The position numbers and the translations under genes are program-made. Below are positions 17,619 to 26,852 of a DNA stretch of 64,000 bases, piece by piece. Below the pieces are notes generated by a model that did no database searches, was not told the origin of the DNA, and saw only the letters and a program-made list of their open reading frames with translations. How positions within the stretch are numbered: position 1 is the first letter of the stretch; every line of letters begins with the position of its first letter. This DNA comes from Sulfitobacter brevis (GTDB taxonomy: Bacteria; Pseudomonadota; Alphaproteobacteria; Rhodobacterales; Rhodobacteraceae): NCBI RefSeq assembly GCF_900112755.1, contig NZ_FOMW01000003.1:1-64000 (forward strand), written 5' to 3'.

Positions 17619-18902
17619 TTACTTACATGTAGGCTCGATGCTGTTTTCGGTGGCATAGGCCGTGGAGTCTTCGTCGATCAGCGGCTGGATGATGTCCTGA
17701 TCCGACTGCACGAAGTCAGAGATCAGTTTCCATTCCTTGGCTGTGGCATCCCACTGCGTCATGGCCGCAAAGCCGTTACCGCCGTGGTTGTCACAAGAGA
17801 CCTGAAACTCAGGACCGAAGTTCGGCAGGCCAAGTGCGGCCATCTTTGCTTCGGTAATGTTCAGAGCTTCCATGCCATCCCGCATCTGGCCTGGAGTGAT
17901 TGCCGATACGCCGTGGATTTCTTGCGCAGTTTTGGCAGCTTCAGACACCAGCATCGCCGCGTACATGCCACGGTTATACAGCACCGTACCGGACTGGTCG
18001 CCCGCGCCCGCTGATTTACCCGCGTCATAGACATGCGTTTTCAGATCGTCGTAAAGCGGGTAGTCGCTGCCCACGTTGTGGAACGTCAGCGCTTTGTAAC
18101 CGTCGGCTGCAGCACCTGCTGGCAACACGTCGTTTTCAGAACCAGACCACCAGATGCCGATGAACTTGTCCATCGGGAAACGGATGTTGGCGGCTTCCTG
18201 AATGGCCACCTGGTTCATCACACCCCAGCCGTACATGATCACATAATCAGGCTTGTCGCGGCGGATCTGCAGCCACTGCGATTTTTGTTCCTGACCAGGA
18301 TGGTCAACCGGTACTTCTGTCAATTCGAAACCGTGCTTTTTGCTCAGCTCCTGAAGCGTCCGGATCGGCTCTTTGCCATAGGCAGAGTTGTGATAGACCA
18401 GCGAGATCTTCTTGCCTTTAAGATCGCCACCTTCTTCGTCGAGCATGTGCTTGACGGCCACGGACGCACCATCCCAATAGTTGGCTGGGAAGTTAAAGAC
18501 ATGGCTAAAGACTTTGCCGTTCTTTGCCGAGGTACGGCCCAGACCGGACGTCAGCATCGGGATGTCATCCGCCGTGACTTTGGGGATCAGCTGATAGGTG
18601 ATCCCTGTGGACAGCGGCTGATAGACCAACCCGCCGGTGCCTTTCAGCGACTCGTAGCACTCCACGCCTTTTTCGGTGTTATAGGCGGTCTCGCACTCGG
18701 GCACCTGCAGCTTTTCGCCACCAATGCCGCCGTCACGCTCATTCAGCAGTGTGAAATAGTCAGCATAGCCATCCGCAAACGGGATACCGCCCGCAGCATA
18801 AGGACCTGTGCGATAGCTCAGTGACGGGAACACGAGGTCCGCCATCACCGGGCCTGCGACCATCAGGCCTGCGACAGCCATTGTTGCCAGTTTCATTTTC
18901 AT
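17619..18902 (-). CDS. ABC transporter periplasmic binding protein (LivK-like)
   Basis: This 427-residue type I periplasmic binding protein has a signal peptide cleaved after VMA. Two lobes of the leucine-binding-protein fold are visible: DLVFPSLSYRTGPYAAGG at the mature N-terminus and VYHNSAYGKEPIRTLQELS in the hinge region. The final Cys (EPTCK) may pair with another of the four Cys. The opening YRTGPYA differs from leucine-binding proteins, which suggests a ligand other than a branched-chain amino acid. ATG 18902 follows GGGAGGAAA. It lies between livM and livF in the cluster. Confidence 0.9.
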   Translation of the reverse strand: MKMKLATMAVAGLMVAGPVMADLVFPSLSYRTGPYAAGGIPFADGYADYFTLLNERDGGIGGEKLQVPECETAYNTEKGVECYESLKGTGGLVYQPLSTGITYQLIPKVTADDIPMLTSGLGRTSAKNGKVFSHVFNFPANYWDGASVAVKHMLDEEGGDLKGKKISLVYHNSAYGKEPIRTLQELSKKHGFELTEVPVDHPGQEQKSQWLQIRRDKPDYVIMYGWGVMNQVAIQEAANIRFPMDKFIGIWWSGSENDVLPAGAAADGYKALTFHNVGSDYPLYDDLKTHVYDAGKSAGAGDQSGTVLYNRGMYAAMLVSEAAKTAQEIHGVSAITPGQMRDGMEALNITEAKMAALGLPNFGPEFQVSCDNHGGNGFAAMTQWDATAKEWKLISDFVQSDQDIIQPLIDEDSTAYATENSIEPTCK

Positions 18903-18994
18903 CGGTGTTTCCTCCCTGGATTTCTTCCGATACGTCTGCCGAGGTGTCCCCGGTCGTCATGCGGCAGGCTTTGCGGCCCACCTTGCGCCCCACC

Positions 18995-20071
18995 CTAGTG
19001 CGGGAAAGGCCACAATCTCAGTTTTTCCTTGGCGACACGCCATAGCTGCGCGATCCCGTGCGGCTCGGCGATCAAGAAGATGATGATCAACCCGCCGACG
19101 ATCACCAGCTGCAGATGCGCCACAATATCTGTGGGCCAGCCCAGCCAGTCCACGCCAACAACCTTCAGAGCCACCGGCAACAGCACCAGAAACGCGGCCC
19201 CTGCAAAGCTGCCAAAGATGCTGCCCAAGCCGCCGATGATGATCATAAATAGTACAAGGAATGATTTCTGGATGCCAAAGACCTCCCCGACCTCGACCGC
19301 GCCCAGATAGATCGAAAAGAACAGGGCGCCTGCAATGCCGATGAAGAAGGACGAAACAGCAAAGGCTGTCAGCTTGGCCCGCAGCGGGTTCACCCCGATG
19401 ATCTCTGCGGCAATATCCATATCGCGGATCGCCATCCATTTGCGCCCGACCGAACCGCGCGTCAGATTGCGCGCCACCAGCGCACTACCAACGGTGAAAA
19501 TCAGACAGAACAGATAGGTCGCCCAAGCTTCAGTATTCGGCCCGGTGATCAAGATGCCAAAGGTATCCCGCTCCGGCGCGCTGATCTGGCCAGAGGCCGA
19601 GTAGTTGTAGAACCACGGCACACGGTTAAAGAGCCATACCAGAAAGAACTGCGCCGCCAGCGTTGCCACCGCAAGGTAAAATCCCTTGATCCGCAAGCTT
19701 GGCAGACCAAACAGCACACCCACTGCCGCCGTCACAACGCCCGCCAACAAGACGCTAACAAACATGCTCAGATCGGGAAACGCGGTCATGAATTTATAGC
19801 AGGAATAGGCACCTACGGCCATAAACCCGCCAGTCCCAAGGCTGACCTGCCCGCAATATCCCACCAGAATGTTCAATCCAATCGCCGCAATTGCGTAGAT
19901 CAGAAACGGCACCAGCAGTGAGTTCGCCCAATAGTCGTTAATGATAAACGGGATTACAAAGATCGCGATGAACAACACAACGTAATAGCGATACCGGTCG
20001 AACTTGATCGGAAATGTCTGCTGGTCCTCGGCATAGGTGGTGCTGAAATCGCCTGCTTCACGGTAAAACAT
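18995..20071 (-). CDS. Branched-chain-type ABC transporter permease (LivM-like)
   Basis: This 358-residue inner-membrane protein has about nine hydrophobic segments. The LivM-type signature is present around the conserved GLNILVGYCGQVSLGTGGF and GRKWMAIRDMDIAAEIIGVN, the latter being the cytoplasmic loop that contacts the ATPase. A soluble N-terminal tail of about 25 residues precedes the first helix. It forms the channel with the LivH-like protein at 20150-21157. A Rhodobacterales intergenic repeat lies between them. Confidence 0.92.
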   Translation of the reverse strand: MFYREAGDFSTTYAEDQQTFPIKFDRYRYYVVLFIAIFVIPFIINDYWANSLLVPFLIYAIAAIGLNILVGYCGQVSLGTGGFMAVGAYSCYKFMTAFPDLSMFVSVLLAGVVTAAVGVLFGLPSLRIKGFYLAVATLAAQFFLVWLFNRVPWFYNYSASGQISAPERDTFGILITGPNTEAWATYLFCLIFTVGSALVARNLTRGSVGRKWMAIRDMDIAAEIIGVNPLRAKLTAFAVSSFFIGIAGALFFSIYLGAVEVGEVFGIQKSFLVLFMIIIGGLGSIFGSFAGAAFLVLLPVALKVVGVDWLGWPTDIVAHLQLVIVGGLIIIFLIAEPHGIAQLWRVAKEKLRLWPFPH

Positions 20072-20087
20072 CAGACCGCCTCTCTTG

Positions 20088-20107
20088 CTTCATTTGGCCA
20101 GATAAAC
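20088..20107. repeat. Dispersed intergenic repeat, copy A
   Basis: CTTCATTTGGCCAGATAAAC matches the segment at 31492-31511 at 18 of 20 positions. It lies between livM and livH. I recall similar TTGGCCAAAT-type words scattered between genes in Rhodobacteraceae. Confidence 0.5.
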
Positions 20108-20149
20108 TCCGGGTTACGGGGCAGCGCCCCGGTCCGGTCGGCTGTTGCC

Positions 20150-21157
20150 TTAAACACGCTCAATGATCTTCTCCCCGAACAGACCCTGCGGACGGAACAC
20201 CAGAAACAGCAACGCCAACATATAGGCGAACCAGTTCTCTGTCGCGCCACCCAGGAAGGGCGCACCGATCAGAAACTCGAACAATTTCTCACCAACACCG
20301 ATGATCAAACCGCCGACAATCGCGCCGGGGATCGAGGTAAACCCGCCCAGCATCAGAACTGGCAGCGCTTTCAAAGCGATCAGCGACAGCGAGAACTGCA
20401 CTCCCGATTTGGCGCCCCACATGATGCCCGCCACCAAGGCGACAAACCCTGCCAGCGACCAGACCAACACCCAGATAAAGTTGAGCGAAACACCCACGCT
20501 CAGCGCCGCCTGATGGTCATCTGCCACAGCCCGCATCGCGCGGCCCTGCTTGGTATATTGCGCAAAGGCCACCAACCCGATCACGAGGATCGCCGCGACG
20601 ATCGAGGCAACAATATCAAGGTTGTCGATGAAGAAGCCGTAGCCGAAAGCGGTAAAGGTCGTCTCGTCGATCCACATGTTGATGCCCTGCGGCAAACATG
20701 CGCCCTCTGCGGCACAGACGTTCAGAGACTTGATCTCCGACCCCCACATCAGATCCGCCACGCCTTCAAGGAAGTAAGCCAGTCCGATGGTCGCCATAAA
20801 CAGAATGATCGGCTCCTGCCCGACAAGGTGCCTGAAGACGAATTTTTGCACCATCCATGCCAAGGCGATCATCACGAACACCGTAAACACAATGGCCAAA
20901 CCCGAATGGACGGACCATCCAAAGCTATGCACGTCGGTGCCAAAGATCGCGTTGATCAGATGAGAAAACGGCACCTGACCGTTTTGGATGCCAACAAGGG
21001 TCATCGCCGCAAACAGCGCCATAACCCCCTGGGCATAATTGAAAATTCCCGAAGCTTTATAGATCAATACGAAGCCCAGTGCGACCAGCGCATAAAGCAC
21101 GCCCGCCATAAGTCCGTTGAGGAAAACCTCGATGGTAAACGCCAGTTGCTCAGGCAT
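20150..21157 (-). CDS. Branched-chain-type ABC transporter permease (LivH-like)
   Basis: This 335-residue inner-membrane protein has eight to nine hydrophobic segments. The LivH signatures are NGLMAGVLYALVALGFVLIY at the N-terminus and QGRAMRAVADDHQAALSVGV, the loop that docks the ATPase, followed by GGFTSIPGAIVGGLIIGVGE. An unusually long periplasmic loop with two Cys (KSLNVCAAEGACLPQG) is seen in this subgroup. ATG 21157 is chosen because GAGGAAGGA lies in front of it; the TTG at 21175 is part of that ribosome site. Confidence 0.92.
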   Translation of the reverse strand: MPEQLAFTIEVFLNGLMAGVLYALVALGFVLIYKASGIFNYAQGVMALFAAMTLVGIQNGQVPFSHLINAIFGTDVHSFGWSVHSGLAIVFTVFVMIALAWMVQKFVFRHLVGQEPIILFMATIGLAYFLEGVADLMWGSEIKSLNVCAAEGACLPQGINMWIDETTFTAFGYGFFIDNLDIVASIVAAILVIGLVAFAQYTKQGRAMRAVADDHQAALSVGVSLNFIWVLVWSLAGFVALVAGIMWGAKSGVQFSLSLIALKALPVLMLGGFTSIPGAIVGGLIIGVGEKLFEFLIGAPFLGGATENWFAYMLALLFLVFRPQGLFGEKIIERV

Positions 21158-21204
21158 TCGATTGTCCTTCCTCAAACACGCAGACTTGGATGCGGCAGAT
21201 ACGA

Positions 21205-22023
21205 TCAGTCATGGGCGACCCCCAGATAGGCGTCGATGACCTCTTGATTGTTACGCACGTCTTGCGGCGTGCCGTCGCCGATCTTACGGCCATAATCCAT
21301 CACGACAACGCGGTCGGACAGGTCCATCACCACGCCCATATCATGCTCGATCAGCGCGATAGTGGTGCCAAATTCATCATTCACATCCAGAATGAAGCGG
21401 CTCATGTCCTCTTTTTCCTCGACGTTCATCCCCGCCATCGGCTCGTCCAGCAGCAGGATCGTAGGCTCTGCAGCCAATGCCCGTGCCAGCTCAACCCGTT
21501 TTTTCAAACCATAAGGCAGACGTGCCACGGGCGTTTTGCGAATGGCCTGAATTTCCAGAAAATCGATGATCTTTTCAGCGACTTCGCGGTTGGCGACCTC
21601 TTCACGCTCGGCCTTGCCCTTCCAGAGGGACTGGCTGAACAGGCCGGTTTTCATGTGGGTCAAACGCCCGGTCATCACGTTGTCCAGAACACTCATGCCC
21701 TCAAAAAGCGCAATGTTCTGGAAGGTCCGCGCGATGCCCTGCTCGGCGACCTCGAAGGGCTTCATTGGCGGGCGCCGTGCGCCTTTGTACCAGACCTCGC
21801 CCTCCTGCGGGACGTAGAACCCTGAAATCACGTTCAACATCGAGGATTTACCGGCGCCATTCGGGCCAATAATGGCGCGAATTTCGCCCTCGCGGATATC
21901 AAACGAGATGTCCTTGATCGCCTCAACACCGCCAAACCGCAGCGTGATATTGCGCATTTCCATTACTACGGGACCGATGGTCCGGCCATCCGCAGTCTGA
22001 TAGCTGTCAGCCTGATCCTTCAC
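21205..22023 (-). CDS. Branched-chain-type ABC transporter ATP-binding protein (LivG-like)
   Basis: This 272-residue ATPase has Walker A GPNGAGKSS, a Q-loop in ARTFQNIALFEGMSVLDN, the divergent signature LPYGLKKRVELARAL and Walker B TILLLDEPMAGM followed by the switch His in ALIEHDMG. The LPYGLKK signature and the C-terminal DAYLGV end are typical LivG traits. The start is GTG 22023; an internal ATG at residue 21 is less likely because the ribosome site GGGTGGGA precedes the GTG. It sits 67 bases after the acyl-CoA ligase and 47 bases before livH. Confidence 0.92.
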   Translation of the reverse strand: MKDQADSYQTADGRTIGPVVMEMRNITLRFGGVEAIKDISFDIREGEIRAIIGPNGAGKSSMLNVISGFYVPQEGEVWYKGARRPPMKPFEVAEQGIARTFQNIALFEGMSVLDNVMTGRLTHMKTGLFSQSLWKGKAEREEVANREVAEKIIDFLEIQAIRKTPVARLPYGLKKRVELARALAAEPTILLLDEPMAGMNVEEKEDMSRFILDVNDEFGTTIALIEHDMGVVMDLSDRVVVMDYGRKIGDGTPQDVRNNQEVIDAYLGVAHD

Positions 22024-22090
22024 GCTATCCCACCCTTCACTTTCTCAATCTTATTCATGCCCGAGACCACAGCACCAAAGCGCCGCACGC

Positions 22091-24058
22091 TCATTGCGCC
22101 GCCATCTTGCGGGTATCTGCGAAAACCTTGGCGTCGCGGACGTCCAAGGTCGCCTTGATGCTGCCCTTGCGCCCGTCTTCGTAGGTGACTTCGGTCTCGG
22201 TGCTGACGGATTTCGACCCATCATACAGCGCCGCGATGATATCCGCGTATTTCTCGCTAATCACCTTGCGGCGTACCTTGCGGGTGCGGGTCAGTTCGCC
22301 GTCATCGGCGTCCAACTCTTTATGCAGCACAACAAAGCGGTGCACCTGACAGCCCGACAACATCTCGTCCTCGGCGATCGAGGCATTCACCTCTTCGACA
22401 TGGCTCTGAATCGTGTCCATCACCTGAGGATGCCGCGTTAGCTCCTGATAGCTCGCGTAACCGATGTTATTGCGCTCGGCCCAGTTGCCGACTGCGGTGA
22501 GATCAATGTTCACAAAGGCCGTGCATTCGCTGCGCCCGTTTCCGAAGACCACAACCTCAAGAATGTTCGGAAAGAACTTGAGCTTGTTTTCCACGTATTT
22601 CGGCGCAAACAGCGATCCGTCAGCCATTTTGCCCACATCTTTGGCGCGGTCGATGATCCGCAGATGTCCGGTGCTTTCCTCGATGAAGCCCGCGTCGCCC
22701 GTGGCAACCCAACCGTCGGCGTCCTTGGTCTCGGCCGTGCTTTCGGGGTTCTTGTAGTATTCCACAAAAACGCCGGGCGAGCGGTAGAACACTTCGCCGT
22801 TCTCCGCGATCCTGAGCTCCACACCCGGGCAAGTCACACCCACTGTATCTGAACGCACCTGCCCGTCGGGCTGTGCCGTGATAAACACGGTGGCTTCGGT
22901 CTGTCCGTAAAGTTGCTTCAGGTTGATCCCGAGCGAGCGATAAAAATCAAAAATCTCCGGCCCGATCGCTTCGCCCGCCGTATAGCCGACCCGCACGCGG
23001 CTGAAACCCAACGTGTTTTTTAGCGGGCCATAGACCATCAGTTCACCCAGCTGGTACTTTATCCGATCCATCGTGCCGACCTGCTTGCCGTCAAGGATCG
23101 CGGGGCCAACCTTACGGGCATGGGCCATAAAGGTGTCAAACAGCCACTTTTTAAAGCGGCTGGCGTCTTCCATGCGGATCATCACATTGGTCAGCTGGGT
23201 TTCAAACACCCGTGGTGGCGCAAAGTAATAGGTCGGGCCAATTTCGCGCAAATCCACATGCATGGTGTCGGCGCTTTCGGGGCAGTTGGTGCAGAACCCG
23301 GTCCAGAGCGCCTGCCCGACGGAGAAGATAAAATCCCCGACCCATGCCATCGGCAAATAGGCCAGAATTTCGTCGGTGCTGCGCAGGTTGTCGAACTCCG
23401 ACGATGATTTCGCCGTTTCGATGATGTTGCGGTTGCTCAAAACCACACCCTTGGGGCGCCCGGTGGTGCCGGAGGTATAGAGCATCACGCCGGTGGAATC
23501 GTAGTTCAGCTTAGCCTGTCGCGCTTCCAGTTCCGCGATGTGTTTGTCGCGGTTGTTGCGGCCCATTTCCTGCACATCGCGGTAGGCATCGAGCACAGCG
23601 TGGTCGTATTTGCGCAGGCCCCGCGGATCGAGATAGATCATCCGCTCGAATTCCGGCAGTTGTTCCTGCACTTCAAAAATCTTGTCGACCTGCTCCTGAT
23701 CGCCGACCACAGCAAAGCGTGCGCCGCAATGGCTCATCACAAAGGCCATCTCTTCGGCATTGGCGTCCTGGTAAAGCGGCACAGGCACCGCGCCGCACAT
23801 TTCGGCAGCAATCATCGCCCAATAGAGGTAGGGTCGGTTGCGCCCGATCACGGCGACAAAGTCACCTTCGCGCAGGCCAAGCTCCATCATCCCCAGCGCC
23901 AAGGCCTCAACCTCGTCGCGGGTCTGCGACCACGTCCAGCTTTGCCAGATGCCATACTCTTTTTCGCGGTATGCAGGCTTACCTGCAAATTGCGTTGCAT
24001 TCCGATGCAATAGCGCCGGGACGGACTGCGGTCCGTCGGCGTTCAGCGACTTGGCCAA
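22091..24058 (-). CDS. Long-chain-type acyl-CoA ligase (AMP-binding)
   Basis: This 655-residue adenylate-forming enzyme has the AMP-binding motif YTSGTTGRPKGVVLSN, the LYGQTEAT adenine-binding segment, the ATGDAGF motif and the C-terminal hinge LRIIDRAKDVGKMADG. Its length and sequence fit the FAA1/FadD15-like class of long-chain fatty-acid-CoA ligases. It first forms an acyl-AMP and then an acyl-CoA in the cytoplasm. The start appears to be TTG 24058, with GGAGGAGAT six bases upstream; no ATG is better placed. It is the first gene of the transporter cluster, divergent from the sensor kinase across a 185-base gap. Confidence 0.9.
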   Translation of the reverse strand: MAKSLNADGPQSVPALLHRNATQFAGKPAYREKEYGIWQSWTWSQTRDEVEALALGMMELGLREGDFVAVIGRNRPYLYWAMIAAEMCGAVPVPLYQDANAEEMAFVMSHCGARFAVVGDQEQVDKIFEVQEQLPEFERMIYLDPRGLRKYDHAVLDAYRDVQEMGRNNRDKHIAELEARQAKLNYDSTGVMLYTSGTTGRPKGVVLSNRNIIETAKSSSEFDNLRSTDEILAYLPMAWVGDFIFSVGQALWTGFCTNCPESADTMHVDLREIGPTYYFAPPRVFETQLTNVMIRMEDASRFKKWLFDTFMAHARKVGPAILDGKQVGTMDRIKYQLGELMVYGPLKNTLGFSRVRVGYTAGEAIGPEIFDFYRSLGINLKQLYGQTEATVFITAQPDGQVRSDTVGVTCPGVELRIAENGEVFYRSPGVFVEYYKNPESTAETKDADGWVATGDAGFIEESTGHLRIIDRAKDVGKMADGSLFAPKYVENKLKFFPNILEVVVFGNGRSECTAFVNIDLTAVGNWAERNNIGYASYQELTRHPQVMDTIQSHVEEVNASIAEDEMLSGCQVHRFVVLHKELDADDGELTRTRKVRRKVISEKYADIIAALYDGSKSVSTETEVTYEDGRKGSIKATLDVRDAKVFADTRKMAAQ

Positions 24059-24243
24059 ACCTATCTCCTCCCATGCCCACCGTTTTTCCGGCGAGGTCGA
24101 TCGCTCGTGCGATTCTTTGTGTGCACAAGCTTGTTGGGTAAATGCTGAAGGTCAACTTTTTCCTGATGATTGCTAAAACCTAACGAATTGTAACAAGGCG
24201 CAATCCGCTTTTCTGCGGGCGGGGGCGGTGCTAGCGATATGGG

Positions 24244-26154
24244 ATGCAGATCACCGACCGACAAACCAAGGCAATGACGACGGCGGGGCTCAACCTGATT
24301 GCCCAAGCGCTGACCATCTACGATTCCGGTCTGCGACTTGTCGTGTGCAACGCGCCGTTCCAGTCGATGTTCGACCTGCCTGATGTGCTCGTCACGCCCG
24401 GTGCCACCTTCGAGCAAACCATCCATCACCTCGCCAGCCGTGGCGAATACGGCGTTGTTGACGATATAGACAGCTTTGTTGCCGAACGTGTCGAACAGGC
24501 CCGCGCATTTGCTCCGCATTATATGGAACGGACCCGCGCCAATGGCCGCACCATCAGTGTCGAAGGATCCCCGCTGCCGCAGGGTGGCTGGGTCACGGTC
24601 TATACAGATATCACCGCCACCAAGCAGCAAGAGACCTTGTTGCGCGCCCGCTCGGATGCGCTGTCCGACCAGTTGCTTGACCATGCCGAACAGCTGGGCA
24701 AATCAAACCGCGAGCTGGCTTCGATGATCACCACGCTGGAGGAGACCAAACGCCAGCTGACCGATTCCGAAGCGCGAATGCGACTAACCACCGAAATGAT
24801 GCCCGCCCACATCGCCCACGTCGATGCCAGCGGCCACTACACCTATTCCAACCGCCGCCTGTCCTCGGTGATCTCGGGGCGACCCAGCAACATCATCGGC
24901 ATGCATATCTCTGATGCTTTGGGCGCGTCTGCCTATGCCAATATCTCCGCCTCGCTGGCGCAGGCCTATTCTGGTTCTGCCGCGGTGATTGAATTTAGCG
25001 ACGACAACTCGGCGCGACGGATCAGAGGCTCGTTCACCCCTGATACACGCGGTGGAGTGTACATTCTGTCGATGGACGTGACCGAAGAAACCCAAGCGCG
25101 CGTGGCCCTGCAGCAAACCCGCAAGCGCGAAATCGCGGCGCAGATGATCTCGGGCCTCGCACATGATTTCTCCAACCTGCTGACCATCATCCTTGGGATG
25201 CAGTCGCGTCTGGGCCGGCTGCCCGCCCTGCCCGCCGATGCGGCCCCGCTGATTGAAGGCACACTTGCCGCCGCACGCCGGGGCGGCACCCTGCTCAGCT
25301 CGATCGCCGATGTCACCGGCCCGCGTGCTCTGCGCCCGATTGCCACCGATCTTGCCGCCCTATTGGCCGATCTGGAAATTCTCGCCGCACCCACCTTATC
25401 CGACGGGGTGACCCTTAGCGTGCAAAACGAGGCCCCCGACGAGCTTGTGCTGCTCGACAAAGGCTTGGTGCAAGATAGTTTGCTCAACCTGATCCTCAAT
25501 TCCCGTGATGCCTGCGGGGCCAGCGGGCTGATCACTCTCAGCCAAAAGCGCGTGCATGACACATGGATCGAATGGACCGTTTGTGACAGCGGACCGGGAT
25601 TTTCCCCTTCGGCGCTGGAGCGCGGGTTTGACCCGTTTTTCACTACTAAAGGCAGCGAAGGATCGGGGCTCGGACTGTCGATGGCCTATGACATGACCCG
25701 CTCCTGCGGCGGTGATCTGCGCTTGTCAAACCTGCCCGACGGCGGCGCCAAAGTGGTGTTGCGCCTGCCCTACCGCGTTGCCGTCCCCGCCACCACGGGG
25801 CTTGTCCTGCTGGTCGAAGACGCTGACGATCTGCGTGCTGTTGTCCGTGAAATTCTGATGGATTTGGGCCATTCCGTCATTGAGGCCACCAGCGCCGACG
25901 AGGCGGTTGCGATTATTGCCGATCTGCCAGACATCTCGCTGGTCCTGTCTGATATCCAGCTTAAAGGCGACGCCACGGGCATCGACCTTGCCAACCGCAT
26001 CGCGGGCACTCTGCCTTTGGTGCTGATGACCTCACTGCCCGCAGATCACCCGCTGTTCCTCAAGGGCCAGACTCTGGCGCCTTTGCTGCGCAAACCTTTT
26101 TCCAACGATGATCTGGTCGCCCTGATCACCCCCAGCGAGGCTGCCGCCGAATGA
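24244..26154 (+). CDS. PAS-domain hybrid sensor histidine kinase
   Basis: This 636-residue protein has no membrane segment, so it should sense a cytoplasmic signal. In order: a PAS-like domain (about 15-125), a coiled coil (130-180), a second PAS (about 180-285), a HisKA helix with phospho-acceptor His307 in SGLAHDFSNLLT, an ATPase domain with N-box NLILNSRDACG, CDSGPGF and GSGLGL (410-510), and a C-terminal receiver domain with Asp570 in LVLSDIQLKG. It overlaps its response regulator by 4 bases. It is divergent from the acyl-CoA ligase and ABC transporter cluster, making that cluster its likely target. No strong ribosome site precedes ATG 24244. Confidence 0.9.
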   Translation: MQITDRQTKAMTTAGLNLIAQALTIYDSGLRLVVCNAPFQSMFDLPDVLVTPGATFEQTIHHLASRGEYGVVDDIDSFVAERVEQARAFAPHYMERTRANGRTISVEGSPLPQGGWVTVYTDITATKQQETLLRARSDALSDQLLDHAEQLGKSNRELASMITTLEETKRQLTDSEARMRLTTEMMPAHIAHVDASGHYTYSNRRLSSVISGRPSNIIGMHISDALGASAYANISASLAQAYSGSAAVIEFSDDNSARRIRGSFTPDTRGGVYILSMDVTEETQARVALQQTRKREIAAQMISGLAHDFSNLLTIILGMQSRLGRLPALPADAAPLIEGTLAAARRGGTLLSSIADVTGPRALRPIATDLAALLADLEILAAPTLSDGVTLSVQNEAPDELVLLDKGLVQDSLLNLILNSRDACGASGLITLSQKRVHDTWIEWTVCDSGPGFSPSALERGFDPFFTTKGSEGSGLGLSMAYDMTRSCGGDLRLSNLPDGGAKVVLRLPYRVAVPATTGLVLLVEDADDLRAVVREILMDLGHSVIEATSADEAVAIIADLPDISLVLSDIQLKGDATGIDLANRIAGTLPLVLMTSLPADHPLFLKGQTLAPLLRKPFSNDDLVALITPSEAAAE

Positions 26155-26852
26155 CCCGCCCCCTAGTGACCATCCTCGACGATGAACCGGCGATTCGCAC
26201 CATGCTGGTCGATGTGCTCGAAGACGCAGGCTTTGACACCCTCAGCTTTGGCCGCGCCCGCGCGTTCGAGGCCGCCTTGGCGACCCATACCCCCGATGTC
26301 TGTCTCGTCGATCTTAGTCTGCCGGACACCGATGGGCTGACGCTCGTGCACCGTCTGGCGCTGGAACAGGGCGCGATTGTGATCATCATTTCAGGCCGTT
26401 CCGAAGTGCAGGATCGCGTCACAGGACTGGAACTCGGTGCTGACGACTACATCATCAAACCCTTCGAGCCTGCCGAGGTTGTCGCCCGCATTCGCGCCCG
26501 CTTGCGCAGCGCCCGCGCCACCCCCCAAACCGGCAGCACCGCGCAGTTCAACGGTTGGACCGCGCATTTCGACCGCTACGTTCTGGAAGACGACGCGGGC
26601 GCCGAGACCCCGTTCTCCCATGCCGAAGGCGAGGTGCTGCGGCTGTTTCTCGACAGCCCCAAACGCCTGATCAGCCGCGCACAAATGCAGGAAAGCCTTG
26701 GCGGTGCCGCCTCCGAAAGTTTTGACCGTGCGATGGATGTGCGTATTTCGCGCCTGCGCACCAAACTGCGTGAAGACCCGAAAAATCCACAGCTCATCAA
26801 GACCATCTACGGCGCGGGCTATATCTTTCTCGGCGACGTTACATGGCGCTAA
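26151..26852 (+). CDS. OmpR-family response regulator
   Basis: This 233-residue protein has an N-terminal receiver domain with the acidic pocket Asp10/Asp11, phospho-acceptor Asp54 in CLVDLSLPDTDG and Lys103 in DYIIKPFEP, followed by a winged-helix DNA-binding domain ending in the typical RISRLRTKLREDP and TIYGAGYIF. The start overlaps the kinase stop (ATGA), so the pair is translationally coupled. It probably regulates the divergent transporter/ligase cluster, by analogy with other adjacent pairs; no binding site was identified. Confidence 0.93.
   Translation: MTRPLVTILDDEPAIRTMLVDVLEDAGFDTLSFGRARAFEAALATHTPDVCLVDLSLPDTDGLTLVHRLALEQGAIVIIISGRSEVQDRVTGLELGADDYIIKPFEPAEVVARIRARLRSARATPQTGSTAQFNGWTAHFDRYVLEDDAGAETPFSHAEGEVLRLFLDSPKRLISRAQMQESLGGAASESFDRAMDVRISRLRTKLREDPKNPQLIKTIYGAGYIFLGDVTWR

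Noticed and set aside
24061-24684. 207-codon minus-strand frame overlapping the sensor kinase start
   Set aside because: It covers the divergent promoter region and the first PAS domain in antisense, with no protein-like pattern.
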